From contig NZ_QEKH01000041.1 of the NCBI RefSeq assembly GCF_003096415.1, positions 1-35,381 of the forward strand: a stretch of 35,381 nucleotides of DNA, given 5' to 3'. Made by a program: the position numbers and the translations under genes. The stretch's first letter is position 1. Every line of letters starts with the position of its first letter. Source of the stretch: Victivallis vadensis. Lineage in GTDB: Bacteria > Verrucomicrobiota > Lentisphaeria > Victivallales > Victivallaceae. The notes under the pieces are model-generated. The model ran no database searches and was not told the DNA's origin. It saw only the letters and a program-made list of their open reading frames with translations. Below, piece after piece: positions 1 to 8,549 of this stretch.

Positions 1-1592
1 CCGGTGCCGAACGTCGCACGGTCCGCCGCCGGCACAAGCTGTTCCGCCGAAGCCGGCGCATCCGCGCCAAAGAAATCGGCAGGCCAGTTCACCGCGATCT
101 TCACCGCCACATCCGAAGGAACCGTCACCGAGTCCGAAACCGAAGGATCAATGGTCACGGCACCTTTGCTTCCATCCGCAATCGTGATGGAAGCGACCCC
201 CTCAGGCAGGCTGTCGATCACAACCGAACCGCCGTCATTGGCGGTCAAGGTTAACTGGCCGTCACGGAAAACATATCTGCCATTCGTAATCGAGATGCTG
301 TCGCCAACCTTGAAAGTGATCCCCTCCGGTACGCTGACCGAAGTGGTCGGAGTGGCTTCGGAAACGACGACCGTGCCCGTCACCGCATTGCTGATAGCGG
401 TGGAAGCACTTTTGTAGAACATCACCATCTTGCCGTCGACCACCTGGGCGCCGCTCTTTTGCGAGTCGACGTAGACCACGGAATAATCGATGGTCAATTC
501 GGAATAGATCGGTTGATTGTCATCATCGTAACCGGTTATGAAATTGGAAAAATCGACCTGTCCCTTCATGGAGTTGCCGAGTTCAGCCGGATCAGTGGTT
601 CCCCAGTCATTATGAACGGCATCGACCACCTCATCAGCTTTATTCTGAATCGCGGTTTTGTTGTCGGAAATGGTATTGCCGGAAATCGCGACATCAGTGC
701 CCGTCATCGAGTTTTCGACATAAACTCCGACTTTGGAATTGGTAACGGTATTTCCGGTGACATCAAATCCGGTCGGAACCGAACCGTCGGCATTCTCGCC
801 GCGCAGCACGATTGCACCGTCATCCGCAGAAAGAGAAGAGAGGAATGACTGGTTAGCCTTATCGACGATGTTGTTCTGAACCGTAACCGTGCCGGAGCAA
901 GCTCCGGCCACCTGGATGCCGTTGCGGCTCAGATTGGTCACGGTATTGCCGGAAATGGAGGAGTTGCCGGTCAACGCACTTGAGGAAACGCCGTGATGCT
1001 TGAAACCGTCGATCGTGTTGTTGTCGAATACGAAGTTTTCAAGGTTGCCGCCGAAGAACGCATCCTGTCCTTTTTTGGTTCCCTCTGCGGTTGCACCGAC
1101 AAACCGGTTGCCGGTGATGGTCACATCGGCTGATTTTCCGCCCTGCGTCATATTCACGCCGTAGGCGGAGCCGGAGAACTGCGTACAGTCGAAAATGTTG
1201 TCTTCAACCGTCAGATTGCTCAGTACTCCGTCAGCGCCGAAGCCGTTATGTCCCTGCCCCGGCTCATACGCCATATAGATACCGCAGGCGGAACTGCCGT
1301 AGTTAGCCGTCTGCGGTTGAATGTTGAATCCCCTGATGGTCACACCGTCGGAATAGATGCCGAATCCGTTGGTGACAACAGTGCCGTGATCGGCGGCCCC
1401 CTGCAGCGTGACAGCCTTGCCTACCGTAATTTTCTCATCGAATGTTCCGGCGCCGACCTGAATGGTATCGCCGTCGGCCGACTGGTTGATCGCGGTCTGG
1501 ATGGAGGTGAATGAATTGTTTTCAGCGGCTTCGCCGGCCTGAATTGCGGCCTGACGCGCCGCTTCGTCCGCATACACGTAATAAGTTGCCAT
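1..1592 (-). CDS. Right-handed beta-helix (pectate-lyase-like fold) surface-type protein, 3' end outside window
   Basis: The minus strand is open without a stop from the ATG at 1592 to the left edge (530 residues seen), so the gene is partial. The start MATYYVYADEAARQ follows GGAAGG about 8 bases upstream. Residues about 25-60 (SIQTAINQSADGDTIQVGAG) are the typical entry to a parallel beta-helix, and rungs such as ITGNRF, FDNNTI, ISGNTV, VQNNI and VTGNTV repeat to about residue 330. After that come Ser/Thr/Val-rich beta stretches that may be Ig-like or stalk repeats. The fold is used by polysaccharide lyases and adhesins, but no catalytic residues can be assigned. Oddly, there is no signal peptide at the N-terminus. 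No other in-frame ATG upstream was found that would add one, so the export route is unknown. Fold sure, function not. Confidence 0.75.
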   Translation of the reverse strand, partial: MATYYVYADEAARQAAIQAGEAAENNSFTSIQTAINQSADGDTIQVGAGTFDEKITVGKAVTLQGAADHGTVVTNGFGIYSDGVTIRGFNIQPQTANYGSSACGIYMAYEPGQGHNGFGADGVLSNLTVEDNIFDCTQFSGSAYGVNMTQGGKSADVTITGNRFVGATAEGTKKGQDAFFGGNLENFVFDNNTIDGFKHHGVSSSALTGNSSISGNTVTNLSRNGIQVAGACSGTVTVQNNIVDKANQSFLSSLSADDGAIVLRGENADGSVPTGFDVTGNTVTNSKVGVYVENSMTGTDVAISGNTISDNKTAIQNKADEVVDAVHNDWGTTDPAELGNSMKGQVDFSNFITGYDDDNQPIYSELTIDYSVVYVDSQKSGAQVVDGKMVMFYKSASTAISNAVTGTVVVSEATPTTSVSVPEGITFKVGDSISITNGRYVFRDGQLTLTANDGGSVVIDSLPEGVASITIADGSKGAVTIDPSVSDSVTVPSDVAVKIAVNWPADFFGADAPASAEQLVPAADRATFGT

Positions 1593-1627
1593 GGTGTTAC
1601 CTTCCCGTTTTTACATTTCTATATTAT

Positions 1628-2062
1628 TTATAGGTTGAATTTCTGGAATTGAATGCAGGCGCTCCGGCTCCGTGACATTCCGGCCCTGACGGATTCCCGC
1701 CGGGCGGGAACACGGACAAACGTTCCCGGATCACGGCGGCAGGACCGAACCGTTTCCCGGCACGAAAAAGAAGCGGACAAAATACTGCAGCGGAAACCAC
1801 CGGAAAGCTCCGCGGCGCCGCAGATCGAGAGGGAGACCTTTGAAAAAAGCGGACGCAGAAAAGCAGTGGATTCCGTATACTCCGGAGCCGGAATATAGAA
1901 CGTTCTTCCATCGCGCGTGACAGAGGAGGCCACGCAAAATTCGGAGTAAACGGCAGAAAGGGGAGAATGCAGAAAATATTCCGTACTCATTTTTCCGATT
2001 TCCATCCGGCTGCAACCGGAAGCGGAATCGGCAACTGTCACATGGCAGTGTATATCAGACAT
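1628..2062 (-). CDS. Hypothetical protein, 144 residues, possibly decaying
   Basis: No family is recognised. The start at 2062 (MSDIHCHVTVADSASG) is chosen because a strong purine-rich ribosome site, AGAGGGGGA, lies 5 bases upstream and a near-consensus promoter lies just before it. A longer in-frame start at 2134 would overlap the promoter. The protein is rich in Ser, Arg and Cys, has no clear signal peptide or membrane segment, and its C-terminal third (SRSRSACIQFQKFNL) is low in complexity. It may be a remnant read through into non-coding sequence. Its neighbour downstream is the beta-helix gene, 36 bases away on the same strand, so the two could be cotranscribed. Confidence 0.4.
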   Translation of the reverse strand: MSDIHCHVTVADSASGCSRMEIGKMSTEYFLHSPLSAVYSEFCVASSVTRDGRTFYIPAPEYTESTAFLRPLFSKVSLSICGAAELSGGFRCSILSASFSCRETVRSCRRDPGTFVRVPARRESVRAGMSRSRSACIQFQKFNL

Positions 2063-2080
2063 GGAATCCCCCTCTTGTTC

Positions 2081-2109
2081 GTTATAATTTAACCTGTCGC
2101 AAATGTCAA
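2081..2109 (-). promoter_or_regulatory. Sigma-70-type promoter for the 1628-2062 gene
   Basis: On the minus strand TTGACA (2109-2104) is followed after exactly 17 bases by TATAAC (2086-2081). The start of transcription would fall about 12 bases before the ATG at 2062, leaving a very short leader that still contains the ribosome site. Confidence 0.65.
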
Positions 2110-2159
2110 GAGTAAAATCCTCTTTCTTCATCAAAAAAAGAATGAAACCAAAACAATCA

Positions 2160-2633
2160 CATCACTTTAATTATCAATCACAATCCAACTTCTCCGGGAA
2201 GTCCGGCTCGATTGCGAATCCGGTTGTCAAATCAGACGCGGACAGTTGACTGAAATTCCGTCTCATTGTCAATTGCGGGCGTGAATATTCGACAATACGT
2301 CTTCAGACGAAAGATGAAAGCTCAACTCTTCCGGCGGCAGAAAACAACTATCCCGCTTCATGAGCTATGCTGATTGCACTTATTGTTACAGTAACGATAC
2401 GGTTTGTTTATTTATTATTTATATCATAATAAAATAAACAAACTTAGTTTATTTTATACCAATCATTAGTAAATTTTAATTCGCCTATTTGAAGAAATAG
2501 AAAGAAATTGGATAATAGTGATAAAATTTTTACTATGACTTTTCTGCAAATAAGAATGCGTCGGCAGGCGATGTCACAGGACCGCCCGCCGGCGCGAGGG
2601 GGGGGAGATGGTTGAAAGGAGGAAGCCAGAGAG
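2160..2633. other. Gene-free AT-rich stretch with overlapping palindromes
   Basis: No credible reading frame lies here. A 12-bp perfect inverted repeat (2402-2413 with 2432-2443) overlaps an 11-bp perfect hairpin (2429-2439 with 2447-2457, 7-base loop), so the middle arm can pair with only one partner at a time. Just upstream lies the palindrome GTTACAGTAAC (2385-2395). The remainder, about 2160-2380 and 2460-2630, shows nothing recognisable. Confidence 0.5.
2385..2395. promoter_or_regulatory. Palindrome, possible MerR operator
   Basis: GTTACAGTAAC is a perfect 5+1+5 palindrome. Ten of its eleven bases recur, on the minus strand, in front of the merR-type gene at 3138-3148. The shared motif suggests a common binding protein, most simply the MerR regulator encoded between them. 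This is inference from sequence similarity only. Confidence 0.3.
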
Positions 2634-3110
2634 TTACAGGACGAGTTCAGGGACGATATCCGGTTCGGCTTTTTGCCGTGCCGCCGGATTGCAGGAATCC
2701 TGTCCGCGTCCCTCCAGCAGCCGTTTGTAATATTCCTTTTTGTATTTCAGCACTTCGAACTGCTGCTGCAGAGATTCGAGCTGCCGGCGCAGGCTTTCCT
2801 CCTGGCGGAAGATCATTTCGGCCCGCTCCGGAATGGTCGAATCTCCCTGTTCGCACATCCTGATATAGTGCCGTACCTGATCGATCGGCAGGCCGGTGGC
2901 CCGCAGGCAGTGCACCAGCCGCAGCCAGCTCAACGCATATTCGGAAAACATCCGGATATTGCCGCCCGTCCGGTCCACCGACGGAATCAGGCCGGAATTC
3001 TCATAGTAACGGATCGTGTATGCGGAGAGCCCCGTCAGTTCGGAAACCTCCTTGACGGTATATCTCGGCGTGCGGTCTTTCGACGGGGCAAAGGGGCGAA
3101 TTTCAGCCAT
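2634..3110 (-). CDS. MerR-family transcriptional regulator
   Basis: 158 residues. Residues about 17-85 (YTVKEVSELTGLSAYTIRYY, then GLIP and the R-NIRMFSEY wing) are a MerR winged helix-turn-helix. Residues about 110-145 form the long antiparallel coiled-coil dimer helix. The remaining tail is short and has no cysteine pair typical of metal sensors, so it resembles the AdhR/BltR-like small-molecule or stress group rather than CueR or ZntR. These proteins usually twist promoters with long spacers and regulate their own gene. A purine-rich AGGAAAAG lies upstream of the ATG at 3110. It lies 160 bases downstream of the GH-A gene on the same strand. The effector is not predictable. Confidence 0.85.
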   Translation of the reverse strand: MAEIRPFAPSKDRTPRYTVKEVSELTGLSAYTIRYYENSGLIPSVDRTGGNIRMFSEYALSWLRLVHCLRATGLPIDQVRHYIRMCEQGDSTIPERAEMIFRQEESLRRQLESLQQQFEVLKYKKEYYKRLLEGRGQDSCNPAARQKAEPDIVPELVL

Positions 3111-3131
3111 GGCAGGCTCTTTTCCTGTGAA

Positions 3132-3148
3132 GTTAAACTTACTGTAAC
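3132..3148. promoter_or_regulatory. Imperfect dyad in front of the MerR gene, possible autoregulatory operator
   Basis: The 17-base stretch begins GTTA and ends TAAC, and 12 of its positions agree with its own reverse complement. It lies 22 bases before the start codon and shares a 10-of-11 match with the palindrome at 2385-2395. A clear -10/-35 pair was not found around it. Confidence 0.35.
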
Positions 3149-3270
3149 TTTACAATAACGGGAAACCCGATGAAATACAAATCCTTTCCTCCGCTTTTTC
3201 GGATAAGGCGGAGGAAAAAATGACATGCGGAGAAACCGGCGGGCTCCCCGCGAAAAGACCGGGACGGTTT

Positions 3271-5217
3271 TCAGTTGTTGCAGCGGAACACCATCACGGC
3301 GGCGGAGTTGCCCGGCACCGTCAGCGCCCCCCATTCCATGCGTCCGCCGCACAATACCCGGTCGAACGCCCAGCCCGCTCCGGCGGTGATTGCATCCGTG
3401 ATCGGATCAGGCGTATTGTTGACCGCGATCACCAGAAGCTCGCATCGCGCCAGCCGGTGTTCGGTCAGCGTCAGCGACGGATTCGTGCGGGTCACGCTGC
3501 GTTCCACTCCAGCTGCCGCGGCGGCCAGCTGGTAGATTTTGTAATAGGATTCCGAGCCGGGCAGGAATGCGCGCGGCTGATTCGCGGCGTGCCGTTCGAT
3601 CGGCACCGACAGGAACAGCAGCTTGCCCTTGCCGTATGCCCGGGAGGTCATCACCGGTGTGCCGTCGCGGTCGGAAGCCAGCACTTCCGCATCACGCGCA
3701 GAAAGTTTCAGCAGCCGTTCGACAGGGCAGTACAGCTCCATGCCCGCCCCGATCACCGCGACCGGTTCGGTCGGCGCGGCGGTCCACACGATATCCACGC
3801 CGAAGGGAACGTTGAAAGGTTGAAGAGTTCCGCCGTCGCTGGTGACCAGCAGCGTCGCACCCTTTTCCACTTTATCCAGCAACGCCAGCCAGCGGCGGCG
3901 GTCGATCACGCGCAGTCCGCGCACCGAGGGCAGGATATAGAACTTCGATTCGGGCAGCTCCTGATCTGCGGTCGCAAATTCCACGTCGAAGCCGGCCTGT
4001 TTGGCCAGCAGGAAGCTCGAATAGCCGACGCCCCAGTTGTCCTGTTCATGGCTCAGGATCACCACCGCGTCCCGCCGGAAGGGCGGAATCGTGCGCAGGT
4101 TCAGCCGGTCGAGCGCGCGGCTGAACTCCCGCAGTGCGATCAGCGCCGGCTTGGGTTCGCGGTTGGAACGGACCAGACCGAGCTCCCGCTCAATGGCCAT
4201 CCAGTCGTACGGAGTTTCTTCGAGCTGATCCTGATCGAATGCGCACCACCAGAGCATCCCCCGGCAGTCGTGCGCAAAGCCGTTCCAGAGCATCGCGCGC
4301 ATCAGGTTGGCCGCATTGGAGTCGCCGGACTGGGAGGGCCCCAGCGTTCCGGCCTCCTCGATGAAGGCATCGACGCGCCCGACGTCGCCGTAGAGGCGGG
4401 TTTCGGCTGTCGCGTGAAACGCATTGCGCATCGTATGGATCGGATCGAGATTGCAGTGCGGCGTAAACAAAGGATACGGATGGGTGGTCAGCACATCGGT
4501 CAATTCCGCCTGCTCGCCGATATTCCACAGGCCGTTTTCCTTGAACGCGGTCAGGCTGTGCATGCCGGAGACCACCGGGCGGGAAGCGTCCTCCACCCGG
4601 ATCGCCGCCGAGATCGCATTGGTCCACGCCCACGCCGCATCCGGGTTGCCTTCGACCGGGCCCATGCAGTTGCACTCATTGCCGAGGTCCCACGCGGCAA
4701 TCGCGGTCTCGTTCCTCAGTTCCGAAACCAGATGCCGCACCATCCGCACCTCCCACTTCAGCGCGGTCGGGTCGGTCAGCACATTGACGCCGGAAAACGC
4801 CGGAGGCACGAACATCCGCCCCGACATCCATCCGGTGACCAGCCCGACGATCAGCCGGAGCCTGTATTCGGCGGCATAGGCGCACAGCGTGCGGAAGCGC
4901 TCCACCATCACCGGATCGACTCCCGCGCGCCCTGCCGGCGTATCCGGCAGCGGTTGTTCGCCGAAGCGCATCTCCACAAAGCTCTGGCCCCCTGCGGTAT
5001 GGCGGCTGATCGGCTGGAAGTCCGGCCACAGCGGAAACACCCGCAGCACCTCCACTGCGTTTTCACTGAGCAGTTTCAGGTCGGCACGCACCGTATCGGC
5101 GTCCCATTTGCGCCACATCGCAATTCCGGCATGGCTGGCCCAGTAGTTGCAGCCGACGAAAAAACGGCCTCCGGCCTCGAACATTCCACGTTGCGTCTCT
5201 TTGCGTTTCTGTGACAT
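3271..5217 (-). CDS. Clan GH-A (GH5-like) glycoside hydrolase, cytosolic
   Basis: 648 residues. Residues 13-330 read as a TIM barrel of the GH5/mannanase type. WDLGNEC (E181) matches the acid/base after strand 4 and FIEEAG (E287/E288) matches the nucleophile at strand 7. VLRVFPLWPDF and THPYPLF sit where substrate-binding strands are expected. Residues about 375-600 (VVILSHEQDNWGVGYS, FYILPSVRGLRVIDRRRW) resemble the flavodoxin-like trimerisation domain of GH42 enzymes, followed by a small beta domain. There is no signal peptide, so it probably acts on oligosaccharides taken up by the cell. The ATG at 5217 has GGGGAG only two bases upstream; M12 is a weaker alternative. Exact substrate unknown. 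It lies downstream of the lyase gene but has its own promoter. Confidence 0.72.
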   Translation of the reverse strand: MSQKRKETQRGMFEAGGRFFVGCNYWASHAGIAMWRKWDADTVRADLKLLSENAVEVLRVFPLWPDFQPISRHTAGGQSFVEMRFGEQPLPDTPAGRAGVDPVMVERFRTLCAYAAEYRLRLIVGLVTGWMSGRMFVPPAFSGVNVLTDPTALKWEVRMVRHLVSELRNETAIAAWDLGNECNCMGPVEGNPDAAWAWTNAISAAIRVEDASRPVVSGMHSLTAFKENGLWNIGEQAELTDVLTTHPYPLFTPHCNLDPIHTMRNAFHATAETRLYGDVGRVDAFIEEAGTLGPSQSGDSNAANLMRAMLWNGFAHDCRGMLWWCAFDQDQLEETPYDWMAIERELGLVRSNREPKPALIALREFSRALDRLNLRTIPPFRRDAVVILSHEQDNWGVGYSSFLLAKQAGFDVEFATADQELPESKFYILPSVRGLRVIDRRRWLALLDKVEKGATLLVTSDGGTLQPFNVPFGVDIVWTAAPTEPVAVIGAGMELYCPVERLLKLSARDAEVLASDRDGTPVMTSRAYGKGKLLFLSVPIERHAANQPRAFLPGSESYYKIYQLAAAAAGVERSVTRTNPSLTLTEHRLARCELLVIAVNNTPDPITDAITAGAGWAFDRVLCGGRMEWGALTVPGNSAAVMVFRCNN

Positions 5218-5264
5218 ATCTCCCCTTTCTTACCGGTATGTGTATGGTGTGACTCCGTCCACTT

Positions 5265-5292
5265 ACTATAGCTTCGTTTACGGATATTGCAA
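5265..5292 (-). promoter_or_regulatory. Promoter for the GH-A gene
   Basis: Minus strand: TTGCAA (5292-5287), 16-base spacer, TATAGT (5270-5265). Transcription would start near 5258, giving a leader of about 40 bases. Together with the hairpin at 5306-5339 this suggests the glycosidase can be expressed separately from the lyase. Confidence 0.45.
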
Positions 5293-5305
5293 CACACTCC
5301 GGGGC

Positions 5306-5339
5306 GGGATTTCGCCATGTTCGTCGAAGGCGAAATCCC
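5306..5339. terminator. Intergenic hairpin between lyase and glycosidase genes
   Basis: An 11-bp perfect stem (5306-5316 with 5329-5339) encloses a 12-base loop. No T-run follows in the minus direction, so it is a weak or factor-dependent terminator, or a processing site. Its arm GGGATTTCGCC recurs at the outer ends of the fold-back element near 24030 and 24725, so it may instead be a short member of that repeat family. Confidence 0.4.
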
Positions 5340-5353
5340 CGGCATCATGACGA

Positions 5354-7732
5354 TTACGGGAGACCGGTTCCGGTAAAAGCGGCTTCGATGCCGGAGGAGA
5401 ACAGCAGCGTGTTCCCGGAATTCACCGCCTCATCCGATACGACCGGAATCGTGATTTCGGCCAACTTCCCGCCGTCGGGAGATTTCAGAGTCCCGGTGAG
5501 CGCGGCGGCGGAAACGGCAAGTTCCATCACATACTCTTCACCGTACTTCCAATTGAAATTGGAACGGCACTCCACCGGCCTGATTCCGGCGACGGATTCC
5601 CACTGGCCGTTTTTGCGCTGCTTGAGTTCGAGAAAACGGCGGCTGCCGCCGGAAGCCGGAGACTCGCAGAACGAAAACAAAAACTGGTTCCGGGCGTCCC
5701 GGTGGATTCCGACACCGCAGCTTTTCCAAGCGGAGTCCGCACCGTATTTGCGGATCGGCTTCACCGTGGTCCTGACCGTCCTTCCCGGTTTCAGCGGCAG
5801 CGCGGAAAGCACCCGCTCTTCGCGGGGCTGCCGTTTCATTCCGAGCGTCACCGGTTCGCCGGGCTGCCATGCCCGCGCAGGCTGCGGTTTCAGGCGAACC
5901 GTGTAGGCCAGAGAGCCGTCGGCGGGAACCGCCTGTTCAAACGCGATCATCCGGCAGCCGGGATTCGGAGCGTCCCATTCGGCTTCCAGCTCCTTCGTAT
6001 CAGTGATGCTCCATTTGCCCGGTTGCGGCGAATCGACTTCGATCAGCAGCCGTTTTTCACCGTTCGCCAGAAGGAGGTTCCTCTTTTGTATTTCCGCATC
6101 GCTTCCCTGGATCAGCATCTGCCAGCGTACCACGGCGCCCGGCTTCGCACCTTCGATCCGGTCCGAAATTTCAACACTCCGGTCCGGCAGCAGCCGGAAG
6201 GAACGGGTCAGGTTCTTCGCCTGCCCCGCATAGACCGGCGAGAGGTCGACGACCGCCGAATTTTCCGTGCAACCGGTGATCTCCGCCTTGTTTGCGGCCT
6301 GCTGTAACTGCCCGTCGATCATCAGGATATTGTGGCTCAGGGGGCCGAAGCGGAAGATTTTCCAGCGGTCCGACTCCTGTGCGGAGTTCCACAGCGTCAT
6401 CCCGCGCGCCAGAAACTTGTCATAGTTGTCCTGCCCCAGATCGGCGGCCCAGCGCACTCCGTCAACTTCATAGACGAAGCTGCCGGCATCCATGTGGCCG
6501 TGCGCCCACGACGGCGAACCCGCCTTGACGCCGAGGTAGGCCGCGTCGTCGGACCAGTCCGAACGGAACATCGCCACCGGTACCGCCGCATCCGCGCCGC
6601 TGAAATAGGACTTCGGCGGCTCCCGGTCCGTTTTCCGGTAGTCGGAAAAGAAGATCATCGCCAGCGGCAGCATCCGGGGGCCGCCTTTGCTCACGTCGGC
6701 ATTCCGGCGCGCCCCCGCGTTCAGCAGCTCCTGCTGCGCCCAGGCGGACATCCAGTCGGGACGGTTGAACCGCTTGGGCAGCCACACCTGCGCGAAATCG
6801 ACGCCGATGAACGGCACCGAATCCGCATAGCTGAAACTCCTGCCGCTCGGCGCGCGCACCGCCAGCACGTAGTCGCCGGTCTCGCTGAAGCCGGGCATCG
6901 AAGCCAGCCCGAAATCCGTGCCCAACGCACTCTCAAGCATCGCCAGCAGCGCGACGTTGAATTCACTGCCGTAACTCCAGTAGACCGGCCCCTCCGGATA
7001 GGCGCCTTTGGGATAGTAGGAGGCGCGCATCGCCGGCGGCAGGCAGTTGACCGCCCGCGCAATGGTTTTCGCGGCAAGTTCCGGGTTTCTCTCGAAAACC
7101 GCAAGCGCGCCGGCCGTCATTCCGGCGTGGCAGACCTGATTCCAGTTGTTCGTCCCTTTCACCCACCAGTTGTAGCGGGGTTCGCCGTAGGAAGGCAGGA
7201 TCCCCTTTTCGATGATCGCCTGTTCAAAGAGCTGCCGGTCGTTTTCATCCAGCAGGTCGTAGAGCCAGTCGTACCCGAACGCCATCGCCAGCGTCAGTTC
7301 GGCGACATCCAGAAAATGCTGCGGATTCCAGTCCGGAAACGCCGCCGCGTTGCGCATCTCCGCGACCGCTTTATCGGCGTAGCGGCGGTCGCCGCTCAGC
7401 CGGTAGGCGATCGCCAGCGTATTGATCCGGTACAGGATATTCCGGCTCACCGAAAGCATCTGGTTGCCGGTCATCCGCCGCTCCACCACCGGATAGCCGA
7501 GCATCTTCCCGGCGTCGTGCAGGATACGGCCCGTCATCGCACTTCCGGTTGCGGTTTTGCGGCTCTCCTCCAAAGTCCTGTAGTCCCGCAGGAAGAGCCG
7601 GGGATGGCCGGAAGCGTTTTCCGCAAACAGCCGGGAAACCTCCTGCGGCGAAGCCTCCCGCGGAGCGGCGGCGAGGGCCAGCGCGGCCAGCGAGACCATC
7701 ACAGCCGCACAGATTTTCAATATCGTATTCAT
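5354..7732 (-). CDS. Exported heparinase II/III-family polysaccharide lyase
   Basis: 792 residues with a clear Sec signal peptide (residues 1-22, cut after ALAAA). Residues about 30-340 form the alpha/alpha toroid typical of the heparinase II/III superfamily (PL12, 15, 17, 21 and relatives). NNWNQVCHAG (195-204) and PEGPVYWSYG (246-255) are its signature stretches. The central beta-sandwich carries HGHMDAGSFVYE (411-422), where relatives place a catalytic or metal-binding histidine. The C-terminal 200 residues look like an extra beta domain, possibly for glycan binding. Such enzymes cleave uronic-acid glycans (heparan, alginate, ulvan) by beta-elimination, but the exact polymer cannot be read here. 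It follows the pseudopilin stop by 15 bases and is probably cotranscribed with it. Confidence 0.85.
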   Translation of the reverse strand: MNTILKICAAVMVSLAALALAAAPREASPQEVSRLFAENASGHPRLFLRDYRTLEESRKTATGSAMTGRILHDAGKMLGYPVVERRMTGNQMLSVSRNILYRINTLAIAYRLSGDRRYADKAVAEMRNAAAFPDWNPQHFLDVAELTLAMAFGYDWLYDLLDENDRQLFEQAIIEKGILPSYGEPRYNWWVKGTNNWNQVCHAGMTAGALAVFERNPELAAKTIARAVNCLPPAMRASYYPKGAYPEGPVYWSYGSEFNVALLAMLESALGTDFGLASMPGFSETGDYVLAVRAPSGRSFSYADSVPFIGVDFAQVWLPKRFNRPDWMSAWAQQELLNAGARRNADVSKGGPRMLPLAMIFFSDYRKTDREPPKSYFSGADAAVPVAMFRSDWSDDAAYLGVKAGSPSWAHGHMDAGSFVYEVDGVRWAADLGQDNYDKFLARGMTLWNSAQESDRWKIFRFGPLSHNILMIDGQLQQAANKAEITGCTENSAVVDLSPVYAGQAKNLTRSFRLLPDRSVEISDRIEGAKPGAVVRWQMLIQGSDAEIQKRNLLLANGEKRLLIEVDSPQPGKWSITDTKELEAEWDAPNPGCRMIAFEQAVPADGSLAYTVRLKPQPARAWQPGEPVTLGMKRQPREERVLSALPLKPGRTVRTTVKPIRKYGADSAWKSCGVGIHRDARNQFLFSFCESPASGGSRRFLELKQRKNGQWESVAGIRPVECRSNFNWKYGEEYVMELAVSAAALTGTLKSPDGGKLAEITIPVVSDEAVNSGNTLLFSSGIEAAFTGTGLP

Positions 7733-7747
7733 AATCAGATTTTCCGA

Positions 7748-8524
7748 TCAATATTTCTTACCACGGTTCAGATCGATTCCCATATACAGCGAACTGCCGC
7801 TGCCCGTTCCCCAGCCGCCGATATCATCCATTTTCACAGTGGCGACATGTCCATCCACATACTGTACATTAGTAAGCCCGCCGCGCAACGGCATATAGTT
7901 GTCACGCCCATTGGGAGTCTCATATCTTTGCTTATATTCTCCGGGACCTCCATGCCGATAGGCTGCATGTCGGTTCCAGTTTCCTTTTGCATTGTCTCCG
8001 GCAATATTGTCAAAAGTCTGCACCACAATAGTCGGCTTCTGAAAGGAGCTCAATTTCCGGCAGAAAGCATCGTTGCGATCTCCATACCAACTGTTGCCTG
8101 AACCGTTGCAGAGAATATTCAGCGCATAATGGGTGCGCCGGAAATCCCCTGCACTCGCCCAACCGAATTTTGTGGCTTCCGCCGGGCAGGCAAATGTCCC
8201 TTTCGTGGAATTGATCCCGAAGTAACTCAGTCCGTAATTCCCTTCGGGACAGACCTTGTTGTTCTCGTCCTTGCCGGCGAAAATATAGTACCAGTAGAGT
8301 TCGTTTCCCCTGGCGTCCAGCCGCATCTCCGGGACCAGCCAGTCGTCATTGTCTCCCGCGTAGAAATTGTGCGCGGCTCCGATCTGCTTGAGATTGCTCA
8401 TGCAGCTGGCGCGATGGGCGACCATCCGCGCCTTGTTCAGCGCCGGAAGCAGCATCGCCGCCAGAATGGCTATGATCGCAATCACGACCAGCAGTTCAAT
8501 TAAGGTAAAACTTTTCTTTGACAT
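7748..8524 (-). CDS. Type II secretion-like pseudopilin, module 1
   Basis: 258 residues. [20 protein letters not shown] is a class III (prepilin peptidase) leader: short basic start, cleavage before the Phe of FTLIE, Glu at mature position 5, then a hydrophobic helix ending [10 protein letters not shown]. The globular part has [19 protein letters not shown], typical of the DUF1559 group common in Planctomycetes and Lentisphaerae. Near the C-terminus NVQYVDGH keeps the DG of the H-X9-DG motif, but the upstream His position is Arg here. It would sit in the inner membrane and, after processing, assemble into a pseudopilus or present its head outside the membrane. AAGGAG lies 9 bases before the ATG. 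It lies 25 bases after the regulator gene and 15 before the lyase gene. Confidence 0.9.
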   Translation of the reverse strand: MSKKSFTLIELLVVIAIIAILAAMLLPALNKARMVAHRASCMSNLKQIGAAHNFYAGDNDDWLVPEMRLDARGNELYWYYIFAGKDENNKVCPEGNYGLSYFGINSTKGTFACPAEATKFGWASAGDFRRTHYALNILCNGSGNSWYGDRNDAFCRKLSSFQKPTIVVQTFDNIAGDNAKGNWNRHAAYRHGGPGEYKQRYETPNGRDNYMPLRGGLTNVQYVDGHVATVKMDDIGGWGTGSGSSLYMGIDLNRGKKY

Positions 8525-8549
8525 GTCTGATACTCCTTCTCGTTGGAGG

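Noticed and set aside
4-848. Plus-strand frames at the left edge
   Set aside because: They mirror the beta-helix gene on the minus strand, whose repeats are clearly protein-like.
3220-5214. A 664-residue open frame on the plus strand opposite the GH-A gene
   Set aside because: Its sequence is rich in His, Arg, Gln and Gly, as expected for the antisense of a GC-rich gene, and shows no motif. The minus strand has a convincing barrel enzyme.
6332-8101. A 589-residue plus-strand frame spanning the lyase and pilin genes
   Set aside because: Antisense shadow crossing two real genes; no ribosome site or motif.
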